Positions 8,934-17,390 are shown, counted from the first letter of the stretch. The stretch is 33,620 nucleotides of DNA from Cyanobacteria bacterium M_surface_10_m1_298 (GCA_016882485.1 VGPT01000014.1:1-33620), one strand, 5' to 3'. Notes: generated from the letters alone by a model not told the origin. Numbers and translations are program-made.

Positions 8934-9221
8934 ATGGCCCTTTCCTCGAGCGAGATCCGCGATCTGCAACTGGCCATCGCCGATCGGCTCTACATCCAGA
9001 TCGGCGGCTGGCACTTGTATCTCGGCGATGCCGGCCTGGCGGAAGCCTTGGCGATCGAATGTGCCGCGCGGCTGGATCAGGGCGCTGATGTGTGCGCCCG
9101 CCAAGCCCTGGAAGCCGTTCAGGTGCCCATTGGCGGAGGCAGCAGCAAGTTGCCGTTAGCCCGCCTCGTGCCGGCCGGGCAACTGCAGGATCTTGAGGAG
9201 CTTCTGAGCCAGCACAGTTAG
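8934..9221 (+). CDS. DUF3181 family protein
   Basis: The protein has 95 residues. The stretches ADRLYIQIGGWHLYLGDAGL and LAEALAIECAARLDQGAD, and the ending QVPIGGGSSKLPLARLVPAGQLQDLEELL, are what I recall of DUF3181, a short soluble family restricted largely to cyanobacteria with no known role. It starts at the ATG at 8934, 21 bases after the preceding gene, and probably shares its transcript. No signal peptide, membrane helix or metal-binding motif is seen. Confidence 0.8.
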   Translation: MALSSSEIRDLQLAIADRLYIQIGGWHLYLGDAGLAEALAIECAARLDQGADVCARQALEAVQVPIGGGSSKLPLARLVPAGQLQDLEELLSQHS

Positions 9222-9246
9222 GGTTGCCCGCACCTGCAAGGCCCGT

Positions 9247-9501
9247 GTGCTGGTCATCGAGGTCACCAACGCACGCGAGGTGGTGCGCCAGCGCATCGGC
9301 AGACTCGGCAGCCGACTGATCGGCAAGGTGGTCGACGCAGAAGCTCAGGTGGAGAAGGCCCTGATGCAGGAAATGGAAAACGCCTTCCGGGAATTCGGGA
9401 TCGAAGCGCGGATCTATTCGGTGGATGGGCCGGCCATGGTGGGCCGCAGCCATCTGGAGATTCCGATTCAGGTGCGCGAGGAGCGCGTGGTCGAGCTCTA
9501 A
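9247..9501 (+). CDS. Conserved hypothetical protein
   Basis: This 84-residue protein of unknown function starts at a GTG (9247) and reads MLVIEVTNAREVVRQRIG onward, with a charged helical middle (DAEAQVEKALMQEMENAFREFGIEAR) and a beta-like end (HLEIPIQVREERVVEL). The alternation suggests a small alpha/beta fold. No membrane segment or catalytic motif is apparent. It is third in a row of small conserved genes. Its TAA stop overlaps the TAG stop of murJ on the other strand (shared CTAA at 9498-9501). The start is uncertain; no ATG is available. Confidence 0.65.
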   Translation: MLVIEVTNAREVVRQRIGRLGSRLIGKVVDAEAQVEKALMQEMENAFREFGIEARIYSVDGPAMVGRSHLEIPIQVREERVVEL

Positions 9502-11120
9502 CGCCGTCCGGGCAGGCGCTGCTGCAACTGTCGGGTGATCTCCCGGGCCTCGGGCACAGCGGCTGCATGGGCCAACACGCCGTAGACGAGCACACCCACT
9601 GCACCACTGAAACTGCACTGCAAGGCGATCCCGAGCAGATCGTCGGGCCAGGCAATACCTTCGGCCAGTAACCAGGCGGCCAAGCCAGCCACCAGGGCCG
9701 AGACCAAGAGCAGCGCGCTGTCGCGGGCCCACACCCTTAGCGGCAAGCCCCCCAAGCGGCGCTGCAACGCCAGCAGTAGGCCCAGGCAGGTGATCAGGTT
9801 CACCGCCACCGTGGCCAGCACCAACCCAGGAGCGCCGAAGTTCAAGGCGGGCACCTGCAGACCCCAGGGGCTGGGACCACCCACCAGCAACCAATCGAAG
9901 ATCACGTTCAAGCCGATCCCGGCCATCGAGAAGCGAAACGGGGTGGTGCCATCCCCAAGGGCATAGAACACCCTCACCAGCACGTCCCGACCCAGATAGG
10001 CGGGCATTCCCACGCCGTAGGCCATCAGCAAACCGCCCACCAACGCAGCGGCGCTGGCATTGAAGGCGCCGCGTTCATAAACGAGGGCCACGATCGGCCC
10101 GGCCAGCGCCACCATCAACGCCCCCAGCGGCAGCATCGAGGCATTGGAGAGCATCAGCCCCTGGCGAATCCGGGCAATCAGCTCAGGGCGGTCCTCAGGT
10201 GCTGTGAGTCGGGCATACACCGGCAGCAGGGGAACCAGCAGCGCGTTAGAGAGCAGACCCAGGGGTGTTTGCACCAACAAGTTGGCGTATCCCAAACCGG
10301 CCGCCGCCCCGACGATCCCCGAAGCGAAGAACAGATCGGTAAACACGTTGATCTGCAACATGCCCGAGGACAACGTCGCTGGCCCCATCACCTGAAGCAC
10401 CTCCTTCACCCCGGGATGCTTCCAATCCCAGACCAGCTGGAACTTGTGCAGGCCCTGCTTCGCCAGGGCCGGCAGCTGAATCAGCCACTGGAACACCGCC
10501 CCCAGCAAGGTGGTGCCCGCCAGCACGGCGCCGCCCAGGAAGGCGTACTGGGGCAGGGCAATCTCTGAACCGAGTTGAAACCAGAGGATCCCCAGACCCC
10601 CGATCACCGCCACGCTGGAGAGCAAGGGGCTGACCGAAGGCAACCAAAACTCATCGGCAGCGTTGAGGGCCCCGAAACCCAGGCCGATCAGACCGGCGAA
10701 CAGGGCCATTGGCGCCATCCAGCGCAACTGCAACACGGCGATCGCATGGCGTTCGGCATCGAGGCCTGGGCCCACCAGATCGATCAAGGGATCGGCCGCC
10801 ACAAACAGCAGCAGGGTCACCCCGATCAGAGCCGCCCCCACCAGGGTGTTGATCGCCGCGAGCACATGGGCACCCTCCTCCCGCGGCCGGCGGGCTAGGG
10901 CGCTCACCATGGCGCTGTGGAACGGACCATTGATCCCCCCCAGCAGGATCAACAGAAAGCCCGGCAGCACATAGGCGTAGTTGTAGGCGTCGTACGCCGC
11001 CCCCACTCCGAAGGCCGCCGCGATCACCTGCTGACGCACCAGGCCGGCCAGCTTGCTGAGGGCCGTGGCCACGGCCACGATCAAGGCGATCCGCCGCAGC
11101 GAGCGATTGGCTTGGCTCAT
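9498..11120 (-). CDS. murJ: Lipid II flippase MurJ (MviN)
   Basis: MurJ moves lipid II, the peptidoglycan building block, across the cytoplasmic membrane. The protein has 540 residues and about 14 hydrophobic helices, as expected for the MOP-superfamily exporter. Recognisable family stretches are the N-terminal SLRRIALIVAVATALSKLAGLVRQQVIAAAFG, AYNYAYVLPGFLLILLGGINGPF and FAGLIGLGFGALNA. The ATG at 11120 gives this canonical start; a longer frame to 11180 adds Cys/Gly-rich residues outside the family pattern. It is transcribed away from sfsA, 58 bases separating the two starts. The C-terminal stop overlaps that of the small gene on the other strand. Confidence 0.94.
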   Translation of the reverse strand: MSQANRSLRRIALIVAVATALSKLAGLVRQQVIAAAFGVGAAYDAYNYAYVLPGFLLILLGGINGPFHSAMVSALARRPREEGAHVLAAINTLVGAALIGVTLLLFVAADPLIDLVGPGLDAERHAIAVLQLRWMAPMALFAGLIGLGFGALNAADEFWLPSVSPLLSSVAVIGGLGILWFQLGSEIALPQYAFLGGAVLAGTTLLGAVFQWLIQLPALAKQGLHKFQLVWDWKHPGVKEVLQVMGPATLSSGMLQINVFTDLFFASGIVGAAAGLGYANLLVQTPLGLLSNALLVPLLPVYARLTAPEDRPELIARIRQGLMLSNASMLPLGALMVALAGPIVALVYERGAFNASAAALVGGLLMAYGVGMPAYLGRDVLVRVFYALGDGTTPFRFSMAGIGLNVIFDWLLVGGPSPWGLQVPALNFGAPGLVLATVAVNLITCLGLLLALQRRLGGLPLRVWARDSALLLVSALVAGLAAWLLAEGIAWPDDLLGIALQCSFSGAVGVLVYGVLAHAAAVPEAREITRQLQQRLPGRR

Positions 11121-11178
11121 CGAGGCGCGGCAAGGCCCAAACTCGGGCGATTCTTGCCTGCACCCGCTGCCTGACGCC

Positions 11179-11946
11179 ATGTCGCCTGACCATCAACGGG
11201 TTCTGACGCTGGAGAACCTGCACGAGGGGGTGCTGCTCAAGCGCTACAAGCGCTTTCTGGCGGATGTGGAACTGAGCAGCGGCGAAGTGGTCACGGCCCA
11301 CTGCGCCAACACCGGTCCGATGACCGGGGTGCTGCAGGTGGGGGGACGGGTGCGCCTGCGCCATGCCCCATCCCCCACCCGCAAGCTCGCCTGGACCTGG
11401 GAACAAGCCGAAGTGCCTGGATCCGGCGGAACACCCGTCTGGGTGGGCATCAACACAGCACTGCCCAACCGGCTGGTGCGGGCCACGATCGAGGCGGGTT
11501 GCCTTGAACCCTGGCTGGGGCCGATTGCCGGGATCCGCGCTGAGGTGGCCTACGGATTGAACCGCCGCAGCCGCATCGATCTGCTGCTCACCCCCGCCGA
11601 AGGCGCCGCCGATCCCCGCCCGATCTATGTGGAGGTGAAGAACACCACCTGGAGCGATGGCGACCTGGCCCTGTTCCCCGACACGGTGACCGAGCGGGGC
11701 CAGAAGCACCTCGAGGAACTGATGGGGGTGCTGCCGGAGGCACGGGCGGTGCTGGTGCCCTGCCTCAGCCGCGCCGATGTGAGCCGCTTTGCCCCCGGTG
11801 ACAGCGCCGACCCCCGCTACGGCGAACTGTTCCGCCAGGCCCTCGATGCCGGCGTGGAAGTGCTGCCCTGCCGCTATGCGTTCAGTGCGAGCGGCATCGA
11901 CTGGCTGGGACTGGCCGCCGTCCAACGCCGCAGCGAAGCCCCATAG
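11179..11946 (+). CDS. sfsA: SfsA family protein (sugar fermentation stimulation homologue)
   Basis: This 255-residue protein carries an N-terminal OB-like part with AHCANTGPM (40-48) and a C-terminal PD-(D/E)xK-like nuclease fold with RIDLLL (D134) and VEVKN (E152, K154), then [13 protein letters not shown]. In E. coli SfsA was linked to maltose-gene expression and DNA binding; its biochemical role remains unclear. The ATG at 11179 is chosen because the family-like sequence begins directly after it, and the upstream open frame runs through the murJ promoter region. The ispH start follows within 27 bases, so the two are probably co-transcribed. Confidence 0.92.
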   Translation: MSPDHQRVLTLENLHEGVLLKRYKRFLADVELSSGEVVTAHCANTGPMTGVLQVGGRVRLRHAPSPTRKLAWTWEQAEVPGSGGTPVWVGINTALPNRLVRATIEAGCLEPWLGPIAGIRAEVAYGLNRRSRIDLLLTPAEGAADPRPIYVEVKNTTWSDGDLALFPDTVTERGQKHLEELMGVLPEARAVLVPCLSRADVSRFAPGDSADPRYGELFRQALDAGVEVLPCRYAFSASGIDWLGLAAVQRRSEAP

Positions 11947-11972
11947 AGTTGGTGACCCCCGTGCCCATCGCC

Positions 11973-13169
11973 GTGGATACCCGCGCGTTCAAGCGATCCC
12001 TGCACCACTCGGATCGCTACAACCGCCGCGGCTTCGGCCTGGGCGAGGAAGTCGCCGGCAGCTTGGAGCAGGCCTACCAGAGCAACCTGATCGCCAACCT
12101 GCGCGAGAACGGCTATCAGCTCAGCCACGGCCGGCTCAACGTGAAGCTGGCTGAGGCCTTCGGCTTTTGCTGGGGTGTGGAGCGGGCCGTGGCCATGGCC
12201 TACGAAACCCGCCGCCACTACCCCAGCGAGCGGATCTGGATCACCAACGAGATCATTCACAACCCGTCGGTGAACGATCACCTGCGCGAGATGAACGTGC
12301 TGTTCATCCCGGTGGAGAAGGGCGTGAAGGACTTCTCCGGTGTGGCCAGCGGTGATGTGGTGATCCTGCCGGCCTTCGGCGCCACGGTGCAGGAGATGCA
12401 GCTGCTCAACGAGCGCGGCTGTCACATCGTGGACACCACCTGCCCCTGGGTCTCCAAGGTGTGGAACACCGTGGAGAAGCACAAGAAGCACGACATCACC
12501 TCGATCATTCACGGCAAGGTCAAGCACGAGGAAACGCTGGCCACCAGCTCCTTCGCCGGCACCTACCTGGTGGTGCTGGATCTGGCTGAAGCCCAGCTGG
12601 TGTGTGACTACATCCTCGGCAAGGGCGACCGTGAGGCCTTCATGGCCCGCTTTGCCAAGGCCTGCTCGCCTGGCTTCGATCCCGACCGCGACCTGATCCG
12701 CGTGGGCGTGGCCAACCAGACCACGATGCTCAAAAGCGAAACCGAGGAGATCGGCCGCCTGTTTGAGCGCACGATGCTGCAGCGCTTCGGGCCTACCGAA
12801 CTGAACGATCACTTCCTGGCCTTCAACACCATCTGCGATGCCACCCAGGAACGGCAAGACGCGATGTTCGCCCTGGTGGACGAACCCCTGGATCTGATGG
12901 TGGTGATCGGTGGCTACAACTCCTCCAACACCACCCACCTCCAGGAAATTGCCATCAGCCGGGGGATTCGCTCCTTCCACATCGACACCCCCGAGCGGAT
13001 CGGCCCGGGTAACCGCATTGAGCACAAGCCGTTGGGCGGAGAACTCGAAGTGGTGGAACCTTTCCTGCCGGACGGTGCCCTACGGGTCGGCATCACCTCT
13101 GGGGCCTCAACCCCTGACCGGGTGGTGGAAGACGTGATCAGCCGCCTGATCGATCTCGCTGACGCCTGA
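11973..13169 (+). CDS. ispH: 4-hydroxy-3-methylbut-2-enyl diphosphate reductase
   Basis: IspH performs the last step of the MEP isoprenoid pathway, reducing HMBPP to IPP and DMAPP with a [4Fe-4S] cluster; in cyanobacteria this supplies carotenoid and chlorophyll side chains. The three cluster cysteines are C66 ([10 protein letters not shown]), C157 (DTTCPWVSK) and C288 ([12 protein letters not shown]). The length of 398 residues and the N-terminal [19 protein letters not shown] mark the longer cyanobacterial/plastid form rather than the roughly 315-residue E. coli form. I start at the GTG at 11973 (MDTRAFKRS), matching the family; GTG 11952 or TTG 11949 would add seven or eight residues. A weak terminator-like hairpin follows at 13197. 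Confidence 0.96.
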   Translation: MDTRAFKRSLHHSDRYNRRGFGLGEEVAGSLEQAYQSNLIANLRENGYQLSHGRLNVKLAEAFGFCWGVERAVAMAYETRRHYPSERIWITNEIIHNPSVNDHLREMNVLFIPVEKGVKDFSGVASGDVVILPAFGATVQEMQLLNERGCHIVDTTCPWVSKVWNTVEKHKKHDITSIIHGKVKHEETLATSSFAGTYLVVLDLAEAQLVCDYILGKGDREAFMARFAKACSPGFDPDRDLIRVGVANQTTMLKSETEEIGRLFERTMLQRFGPTELNDHFLAFNTICDATQERQDAMFALVDEPLDLMVVIGGYNSSNTTHLQEIAISRGIRSFHIDTPERIGPGNRIEHKPLGGELEVVEPFLPDGALRVGITSGASTPDRVVEDVISRLIDLADA

Positions 13170-13196
13170 TCCGGCTGTCACAGACGCTGCAGAGTC

Positions 13197-13214
13197 AGCC
13201 CCCCAGCGGGCTTT
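13197..13214 (+). terminator. Possible weak terminator after ispH
   Basis: A 5-bp stem AGCCC (13197-13201)/GGGCT (13208-13212) with a 6-base loop is followed by only a short T-run (ctttaca). It is too weak to be sure it terminates. Confidence 0.3.
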
Positions 13215-13261
13215 ACATTGATTCACGACGACCACTCCAGGGCCCAGGCGAGCTGTCTGCA

Positions 13262-13900
13262 TTGACCTCATCGGTGACCACTCCCTTCGCTGAGGTCGAG
13301 ACCCCCGACCTGCCCCTGCGGCGCAGTGGAGATAGTCGCGTTCGCTGCTACAGCAGCCACTTCGCCGACCTGATGGAGATGCGCGCTCCTGCGCGCTCCG
13401 TAGCCGCCTATCTGGATCGCCACGATGGCTGGTTCCGCCGCTGCGCGGCCCCGATGCAGGTGGAAGCCCTGGGGGCTAATGGCTACGTGCTCACCCTCGG
13501 ACGCTTCGGCAATTTCGGCTTCGAGGTGGAGCCCACCATTGGCCTTGAGCTGCTGCCCCAGAGCCAAGGGGTGTATCGCATCTGCACCGTGTCGCCTGAG
13601 CAGTTTCAACCCGGGCTCAGGGAGCTGTACGACGTGGAATTCAATGCGGCCCTGCGCCTTGAGGAGCAGAACGCCGAGGTGCCCTGCACCGAAGTGCGCT
13701 GGGAGCTCGATCTGAGTGTGTGGATCAAGCTGCCGGCCGTGATCGGCCTGCTGCCCGAAAGCCTGGTGCAGAGCAGCGGCGATCACCTGCTGCGGCAGAT
13801 CGTGCGCCAGATCTCACGGCGCCTCACCTGGAAGGTGCAGGAAGACTTCCACGCCACCCACGGCCTGGATTGCCCGCCAAGGCGGCGGGCCCAGTTCTGA
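13262..13900 (+). CDS. DUF1997 family protein
   Basis: This soluble protein has up to 212 residues and resembles the DUF1997 family found in cyanobacteria and plastid-bearing eukaryotes. The recognisable part runs from about residue 26 (RVRCYSSHFADLMEMRAP) through GRFGNFGFEVEPTIGLELLP to LTWKVQEDFH near the C-terminus. The predicted pattern of long amphipathic strands with a C-terminal helix resembles lipid-binding START-like folds, but that is inference. The start is uncertain: no ATG is available, and TTG 13262 or GTG 13274 are the candidates. It lies head-on against the DUF4079 gene with one base between the two stop codons. Confidence 0.75.
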   Translation: MTSSVTTPFAEVETPDLPLRRSGDSRVRCYSSHFADLMEMRAPARSVAAYLDRHDGWFRRCAAPMQVEALGANGYVLTLGRFGNFGFEVEPTIGLELLPQSQGVYRICTVSPEQFQPGLRELYDVEFNAALRLEEQNAEVPCTEVRWELDLSVWIKLPAVIGLLPESLVQSSGDHLLRQIVRQISRRLTWKVQEDFHATHGLDCPPRRRAQF

Positions 13901-13901
13901 T

Positions 13902-14366
13902 TCAGGCGGGGCGGTTCTCCCAGATCTTGTTGAGGATCTGCATGCCGCTCACCGCCTGCCAGAGGAACAGTGTGAACACCCCCATATTCAGCATCACGTG
14001 AAGCTTCCGGGCGATCAGATTGCCCTGCTGCATCAAGGGAGAGAGCGCCGCGGCGAGGGCCAGGCCGGAGGTCATCGCGATCCCCACCAACAGGTGAGGG
14101 CCCACGAACAGCTTGCCGTTGTTCAGATAGGTGACCGCCATGCCGCCGAAGGTGCCCAGCACCATCACCGCCAAAACGGCACTGCCGTAGAGGTAATGGC
14201 GCTTGGCGAATTGGCCCTTGATCAGGGTTTTGCGGGCTTCGGCATCCGCGGTGCGCGTTTTCTTGGCCTTGATGCCAAGAAACATCGCGTAGCCGCTGAG
14301 GGCGAGCAGGCCCCACATGGCCAGCGGATGCAGGAAGTTGAGGTTGTAGGCGAGGGCTTCCGGCAT
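13902..14366 (-). CDS. DUF4079 four-helix membrane protein
   Basis: The protein has 154 residues and four hydrophobic segments (about 10-30, 58-80, 88-110, 121-143). I recognise it as DUF4079, a cyanobacterial family. Histidines sit at or near helix ends: H13 (NFLHPLAMWG), H57 (KRHYLYG), H91 (VGPHLLVG) and H123 (RKLHVMLNMG). This placement recalls di-haem membrane cytochromes such as cytochrome b561, so haem binding is a reasonable but unproven idea. The basic loop KAKKTRTADAEARKTLIKGQFAKRH is probably cytoplasmic. It begins at the ATG at 14366, 38 bases downstream of purH on the same strand. Confidence 0.8.
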   Translation of the reverse strand: MPEALAYNLNFLHPLAMWGLLALSGYAMFLGIKAKKTRTADAEARKTLIKGQFAKRHYLYGSAVLAVMVLGTFGGMAVTYLNNGKLFVGPHLLVGIAMTSGLALAAALSPLMQQGNLIARKLHVMLNMGVFTLFLWQAVSGMQILNKIWENRPA

Positions 14367-14404
14367 GGAGCGCTGGCTGTGGAGATGGAAAGCGCGACGC
14401 TAAA

Positions 14405-15964
14405 TCAGTGCAGGAAGTGGCGGCGGCCCGTGACGACCATCGCCAGGCCCAGCTCATCGCAGGCCGCGATCGAATCCGCATCGCGCACGCTGCCTCCGGG
14501 CTGAATCACCGCGGTGATGCCGTGCTGCGCCGCCAGCCGCACCGTGTCGTCAAAGGGGAAGAAGCCATCACTGGCAAGCACTGCGCCGCGGGCCTTCTCA
14601 CCGGCGGTGTCCAAGGCGATCCGGGCGGAGCCCACCCGGTTCATCTGCCCGGCCCCGATCCCCAGACTCTGACCGGCCTTGGCCACGGTGATTGCATTGG
14701 AGCGCACATGACGCACCAAACGCCAGCAGAACGCCAGATCTTCCAGTTCCTGAGGGCTGGGCTGACGCTGGCTCACCACCTGCCAGGCGGTTTCATCCAC
14801 CGGCTGATCATCGAGATCCTGGGCGAGAACGCCACCTAACACGCTGCGCAGCTGCTGCCGGCTGGCCCGCTCAATCGCCTCCGGAGCCAGTTCCAGCAGG
14901 CGCAGGTTGGCCTTGGCGACCAGCAGCTCCCGGGCCGCAGGCTCAAAGGCCGGGGCCACCACACACTCGAGAAACAGGCTGGTGAGATGGCTGGCCGTTG
15001 CCGCATCCACAGGGCCATTGATCGCCACAATCCCGCCAAAGGCGGACAGGCGATCAGCATCGAGGGCCCGCTCAATGGCGTTGGCACTGCCATGGCCGGT
15101 GGCCACACCACAAGGGTTGGTGTGCTTCACCACGACAGCGGCGGGCTTGAAGGCATTCCCGCCGGCGGGCTGACCGCCGTAGCCGAACTCCCGCACCGTG
15201 GCGAGGGCGGCTTCCAGATCGAGGATGTTGTTGTAGCTGAGCTCCTTGCCCTGCAGCTGCGCTGCAGCGCCCAATCCGGCACCGGGCTGGGCATACCAGG
15301 TGGCGCTTTGGTGGGGGTTCTCGCCATAACGCAGGCTCTGCCGCGCCGGCAGGCTCACACTCAGGCTGGAGGCCGCATCGGGCTTCAGCTGCGTGGCCAG
15401 CCAACTGCTGATGGCCGTGTCGTAGTCAGCCGTGTGCGTGAAGGCCTCCAAGGCCAGCTGACGGCGCAGCTCGGAGCTGATCGCACCATTTGCCAGGGCC
15501 TCCAGGAAGGCGGGGTACTGGCTGGGGCTGGTGAGCACCGCCACATCGGCGTGGTTCTTGGCAGCGGCTCGCACCATCGCCGGCCCGCCGATGTCGATGT
15601 TCTCGATCGCCGCATCCCAGCTGACATCCGGACGGGCGATGGTCTCCCGGAAGGGATAGAGATTCACCACCACCACATCGATCGGGGCGATGCCCTGGGC
15701 CTCGAGATCACTCTGGTGAGAAGGCTCGGAGCGCTTGGCGAGGATGCCCCCATGGATGCGGGGATGCAGGGTCTTCACCCGTCCACCCAGGATCTCGGGG
15801 GCACCGGTGTGCTCGGCCACCTTGGTCACCGGCAGTCCGGCAGCCGCCAGGGCCGAGGCCGTGCCACCGCTGGAAATCAAGCGATATCCCGCCGCCAACA
15901 GCCCCTGGGCCAAGGGCACCAGACCCTCCTTATTGGACACGCTGAGCAGGGCCGTGGGCGCCAT
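14405..15964 (-). CDS. purH: Bifunctional AICAR formyltransferase / IMP cyclohydrolase
   Basis: PurH catalyses the last two steps of IMP synthesis in the cytoplasm. The N-terminal IMP cyclohydrolase (MGS-like) domain shows [10 protein letters not shown], the SSGGTA loop and [13 protein letters not shown] (64-76). The C-terminal AICAR transformylase domain shows [10 protein letters not shown] (210-219) and the catalytic KH pair K280-H281 in VVKHTNPCG; the ending [17 protein letters not shown] is also typical. At 519 residues it has normal length. The ATG at 15964 begins exactly at the family N-terminus. The divergent esterase gene starts 59 bases away. Confidence 0.97.
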   Translation of the reverse strand: MAPTALLSVSNKEGLVPLAQGLLAAGYRLISSGGTASALAAAGLPVTKVAEHTGAPEILGGRVKTLHPRIHGGILAKRSEPSHQSDLEAQGIAPIDVVVVNLYPFRETIARPDVSWDAAIENIDIGGPAMVRAAAKNHADVAVLTSPSQYPAFLEALANGAISSELRRQLALEAFTHTADYDTAISSWLATQLKPDAASSLSVSLPARQSLRYGENPHQSATWYAQPGAGLGAAAQLQGKELSYNNILDLEAALATVREFGYGGQPAGGNAFKPAAVVVKHTNPCGVATGHGSANAIERALDADRLSAFGGIVAINGPVDAATASHLTSLFLECVVAPAFEPAARELLVAKANLRLLELAPEAIERASRQQLRSVLGGVLAQDLDDQPVDETAWQVVSQRQPSPQELEDLAFCWRLVRHVRSNAITVAKAGQSLGIGAGQMNRVGSARIALDTAGEKARGAVLASDGFFPFDDTVRLAAQHGITAVIQPGGSVRDADSIAACDELGLAMVVTGRRHFLH

Positions 15965-16023
15965 GGCTTGGTGAAGGTCGGCGGAAGGTCCAACCTACGC
16001 AGCAGCAGCTCCATCCCCCGCCG

Positions 16024-16629
16024 ATGACCACCAGCCCCGATCTCCTCAGCCTCGGCCCCACCGATGCCACGCAACGGCTGGTGCTGCTGCATGGCTGGGG
16101 AGCCGATGCCGACGATCTCCTCGATCTCGGTGAACTGCTGGTGGAGCCCAGCGTGAGTGTGGTGGCCCTGCGGGCCCCCGAACCCCATCCCTTCGGCCCA
16201 GGGCGCCAGTGGTATGGCCTGCAGCCGATCGATTGGGAAGCCTTGCCGGCTGCGCAACAGGCCCTGACCGAGCGCCTCCAGGCCCTCGGCGAGAGCGTGC
16301 CGCTGCGGCAAACAGTGCTGCTGGGCTTCTCCCAGGGAGCCGCAATGGCCCTGGATGTGGGAAGTCGCCTACCCCTGGCTGGCATCGCCGCCTGCAGTGG
16401 CTATCCCCACCAGGGCTGGGCCGGCCAGAGCGGGATGCCCCCTGTGCTGCTCACCCATGGGCGCCACGACCCGGTGGTCCCCTTCGCCGCCAGTGAAGAA
16501 ATTCTGAGGATGGTGCAGGCCTCGGGAGGCACGGCCGAGCTGCTGGCCTTCGAGGGCGACCACGGCATTGATGCGTCGGTGTTGCCGCAGATCAAGGCCT
16601 TTGTGCAGCACTGCCTGCGCACAAGCTGA
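16024..16629 (+). CDS. Alpha/beta-hydrolase, phospholipase/carboxylesterase family
   Basis: This 201-residue serine hydrolase has a complete apparent triad: S103 in the nucleophile elbow GFSQGAAMAL, D149 in HGRHDPVVP and H180 in EGDHGID. The oxyanion-side motif LLHGWGADADDL is at 21-32. Size and motif spacing fit the YpfH / acyl-protein-thioesterase-like carboxylesterases; the natural ester substrate cannot be told from sequence. No signal peptide is present, so it is probably cytoplasmic. It diverges from purH and ends 16 bases before a strong hairpin that terminates the opposing gene. Confidence 0.88.
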   Translation: MTTSPDLLSLGPTDATQRLVLLHGWGADADDLLDLGELLVEPSVSVVALRAPEPHPFGPGRQWYGLQPIDWEALPAAQQALTERLQALGESVPLRQTVLLGFSQGAAMALDVGSRLPLAGIAACSGYPHQGWAGQSGMPPVLLTHGRHDPVVPFAASEEILRMVQASGGTAELLAFEGDHGIDASVLPQIKAFVQHCLRTS

Positions 16630-16645
16630 ACGCCGAGTGAGCAAC

Positions 16646-16673
16646 AAAAAAGCCGGCCCCTGATGGGGCCGGC
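16646..16673 (-). terminator. Intrinsic terminator of the DUF3155 gene
   Basis: On the minus strand a 9-bp perfect stem (gccggcccc 16652-16660, ggggccggc 16665-16673 on the plus strand; 4-base loop) is followed by six T residues (16651-16646). There is no T-run on the plus side, so it mainly serves the minus-strand gene. Confidence 0.85.
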
Positions 16674-16699
16674 CGAACCAGCGCGCACGTCGTCTCGCG

Positions 16700-17071
16700 T
16701 CAGACGAAGGCGTATTCGTATTCCTCCATCTCTTCCCAGTCATCAGCCGCCAGGGCTTCAAGACCAGCAAAGAGGTTGTCTTCGCCGATGCGATCGACGA
16801 TCTCGCGAAGGGAGGGGAACAGGAAGTGGTTTTCTTCGGCGTATTGCGCACTGAAGAGACCTTTCTCACCCCAGAAGAAGCGATCGGTGGTGTGCTCGTT
16901 GCGACGCACGTTCACCAGGGCGGGGGGGAAGATGGCGCTCTCAGCGATAAAACGCCGAGCAGCGGTCACCGGCTTGTATTCACCGGTTTCGATGTTGTGG
17001 GTGGTCACATGGGCGAGAACCCGCTGACCCGCTAGGCGGCGGCGGCTGACGCGCTTGCGCTTCTTTGACAT
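16700..17071 (-). CDS. DUF3155 family protein
   Basis: This 123-residue protein of a cyanobacterial family of unknown function is recognised by the very basic start MSKKRKRVSRRRLAGQRVL, the central NIETGEYKPVTAARRFI and FPPALVNVRRNEHTTDRFFW, and an acidic tail (ADDWEEMEEYEYAFV). Opposite charges at the two ends and the basic N-terminus suggest nucleic-acid or ribosome contact, which is inference. The ATG at 17071 is chosen because the family begins there; the frame stays open to 17335 but that part is non-family. The gene has a strong terminator and a long, structured upstream region, suggesting regulated expression as a single-gene unit. Confidence 0.85.
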   Translation of the reverse strand: MSKKRKRVSRRRLAGQRVLAHVTTHNIETGEYKPVTAARRFIAESAIFPPALVNVRRNEHTTDRFFWGEKGLFSAQYAEENHFLFPSLREIVDRIGEDNLFAGLEALAADDWEEMEEYEYAFV

Positions 17072-17109
17072 GAGGGAAAACCCCGTAGGGCGGTGGGGAC
17101 GAAGAAAGC

Positions 17110-17128
17110 AGGACGTGAGGCACGTCCT
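17110..17128. repeat. Hairpin in the DUF3155 upstream region
   Basis: Perfect 8-base arms AGGACGTG (17110-17117) and CACGTCCT (17121-17128) surround a 3-base loop. It lies 38 bases upstream of the DUF3155 start, so would be in its 5' leader if transcription starts further up; it could act as a leader hairpin or as a dyad operator. Confidence 0.6.
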
Positions 17129-17221
17129 CAGCAACGCCCAAACGTCTGACAGCCCAGACCGAGAACGACGCCGACGAAAGCCTTCAACCAGCAGTAGAGA
17201 CAACACCACTGCTGTAGCCTC

Positions 17222-17239
17222 GATGCAAAGAAGATGCAA
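17222..17239. promoter_or_regulatory. Direct repeat with one-helical-turn spacing (possible response-regulator site)
   Basis: GATGCAA occurs at 17222-17228 and again at 17233-17239, an 11-base period. Tandem half-sites one helical turn apart are characteristic of OmpR/PhoB-class response regulators. The regulator is unknown; the site lies about 150 bases from both flanking start codons. Confidence 0.4.
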
Positions 17240-17284
17240 CCGAGACCGAAGGGCCTGCGCCGCGCCGCCCGCATCGGGCCGCGA

Positions 17285-17300
17285 GGTATTGGTCGATACC
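17285..17300. repeat. Inverted repeat upstream of the histidine kinase
   Basis: GGTAT (17285-17289) and ATACC (17296-17300) are separated by 6 bases, a 16-bp dyad typical in size of a dimeric-repressor operator. It is 90 bases before the kinase start. Function is inferred only. Confidence 0.35.
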
Positions 17301-17390
17301 GGAAATCTTAAGACTTTTTCTCGGATTTGAATCACGTCAGCGGCAAATTGCCCGCTGTCAACCGTTACGGATGATGAAGCCGCTGGTCAG

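Larger units (their letters stand above)
17072..17390. other. 319-base intergenic region between divergent genes
   Basis: This is the only gap above 300 bases. It separates the DUF3155 gene (minus) from the histidine kinase (plus). It holds a hairpin at 17110-17128, a 7-base direct repeat with 11-base period at 17222-17239, a short GC hairpin GCCCG-cat-CGGGC at 17267-17279 and an inverted repeat at 17285-17300. I see no convincing gene or known small RNA in it and no strong promoter consensus. Confidence 0.8.

Noticed and set aside
10651-11925. 424-codon open frame on the minus strand over sfsA and the murJ start
   Set aside because: It is antisense to a clear SfsA gene, and its second half is an out-of-frame reading of murJ.
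17072-17390. A small RNA such as Yfr1 or 6S RNA in the long gap
   Set aside because: The Yfr1 core ACUCCUCACAC was not found on reading the gap, and no terminator bounds a transcript there.
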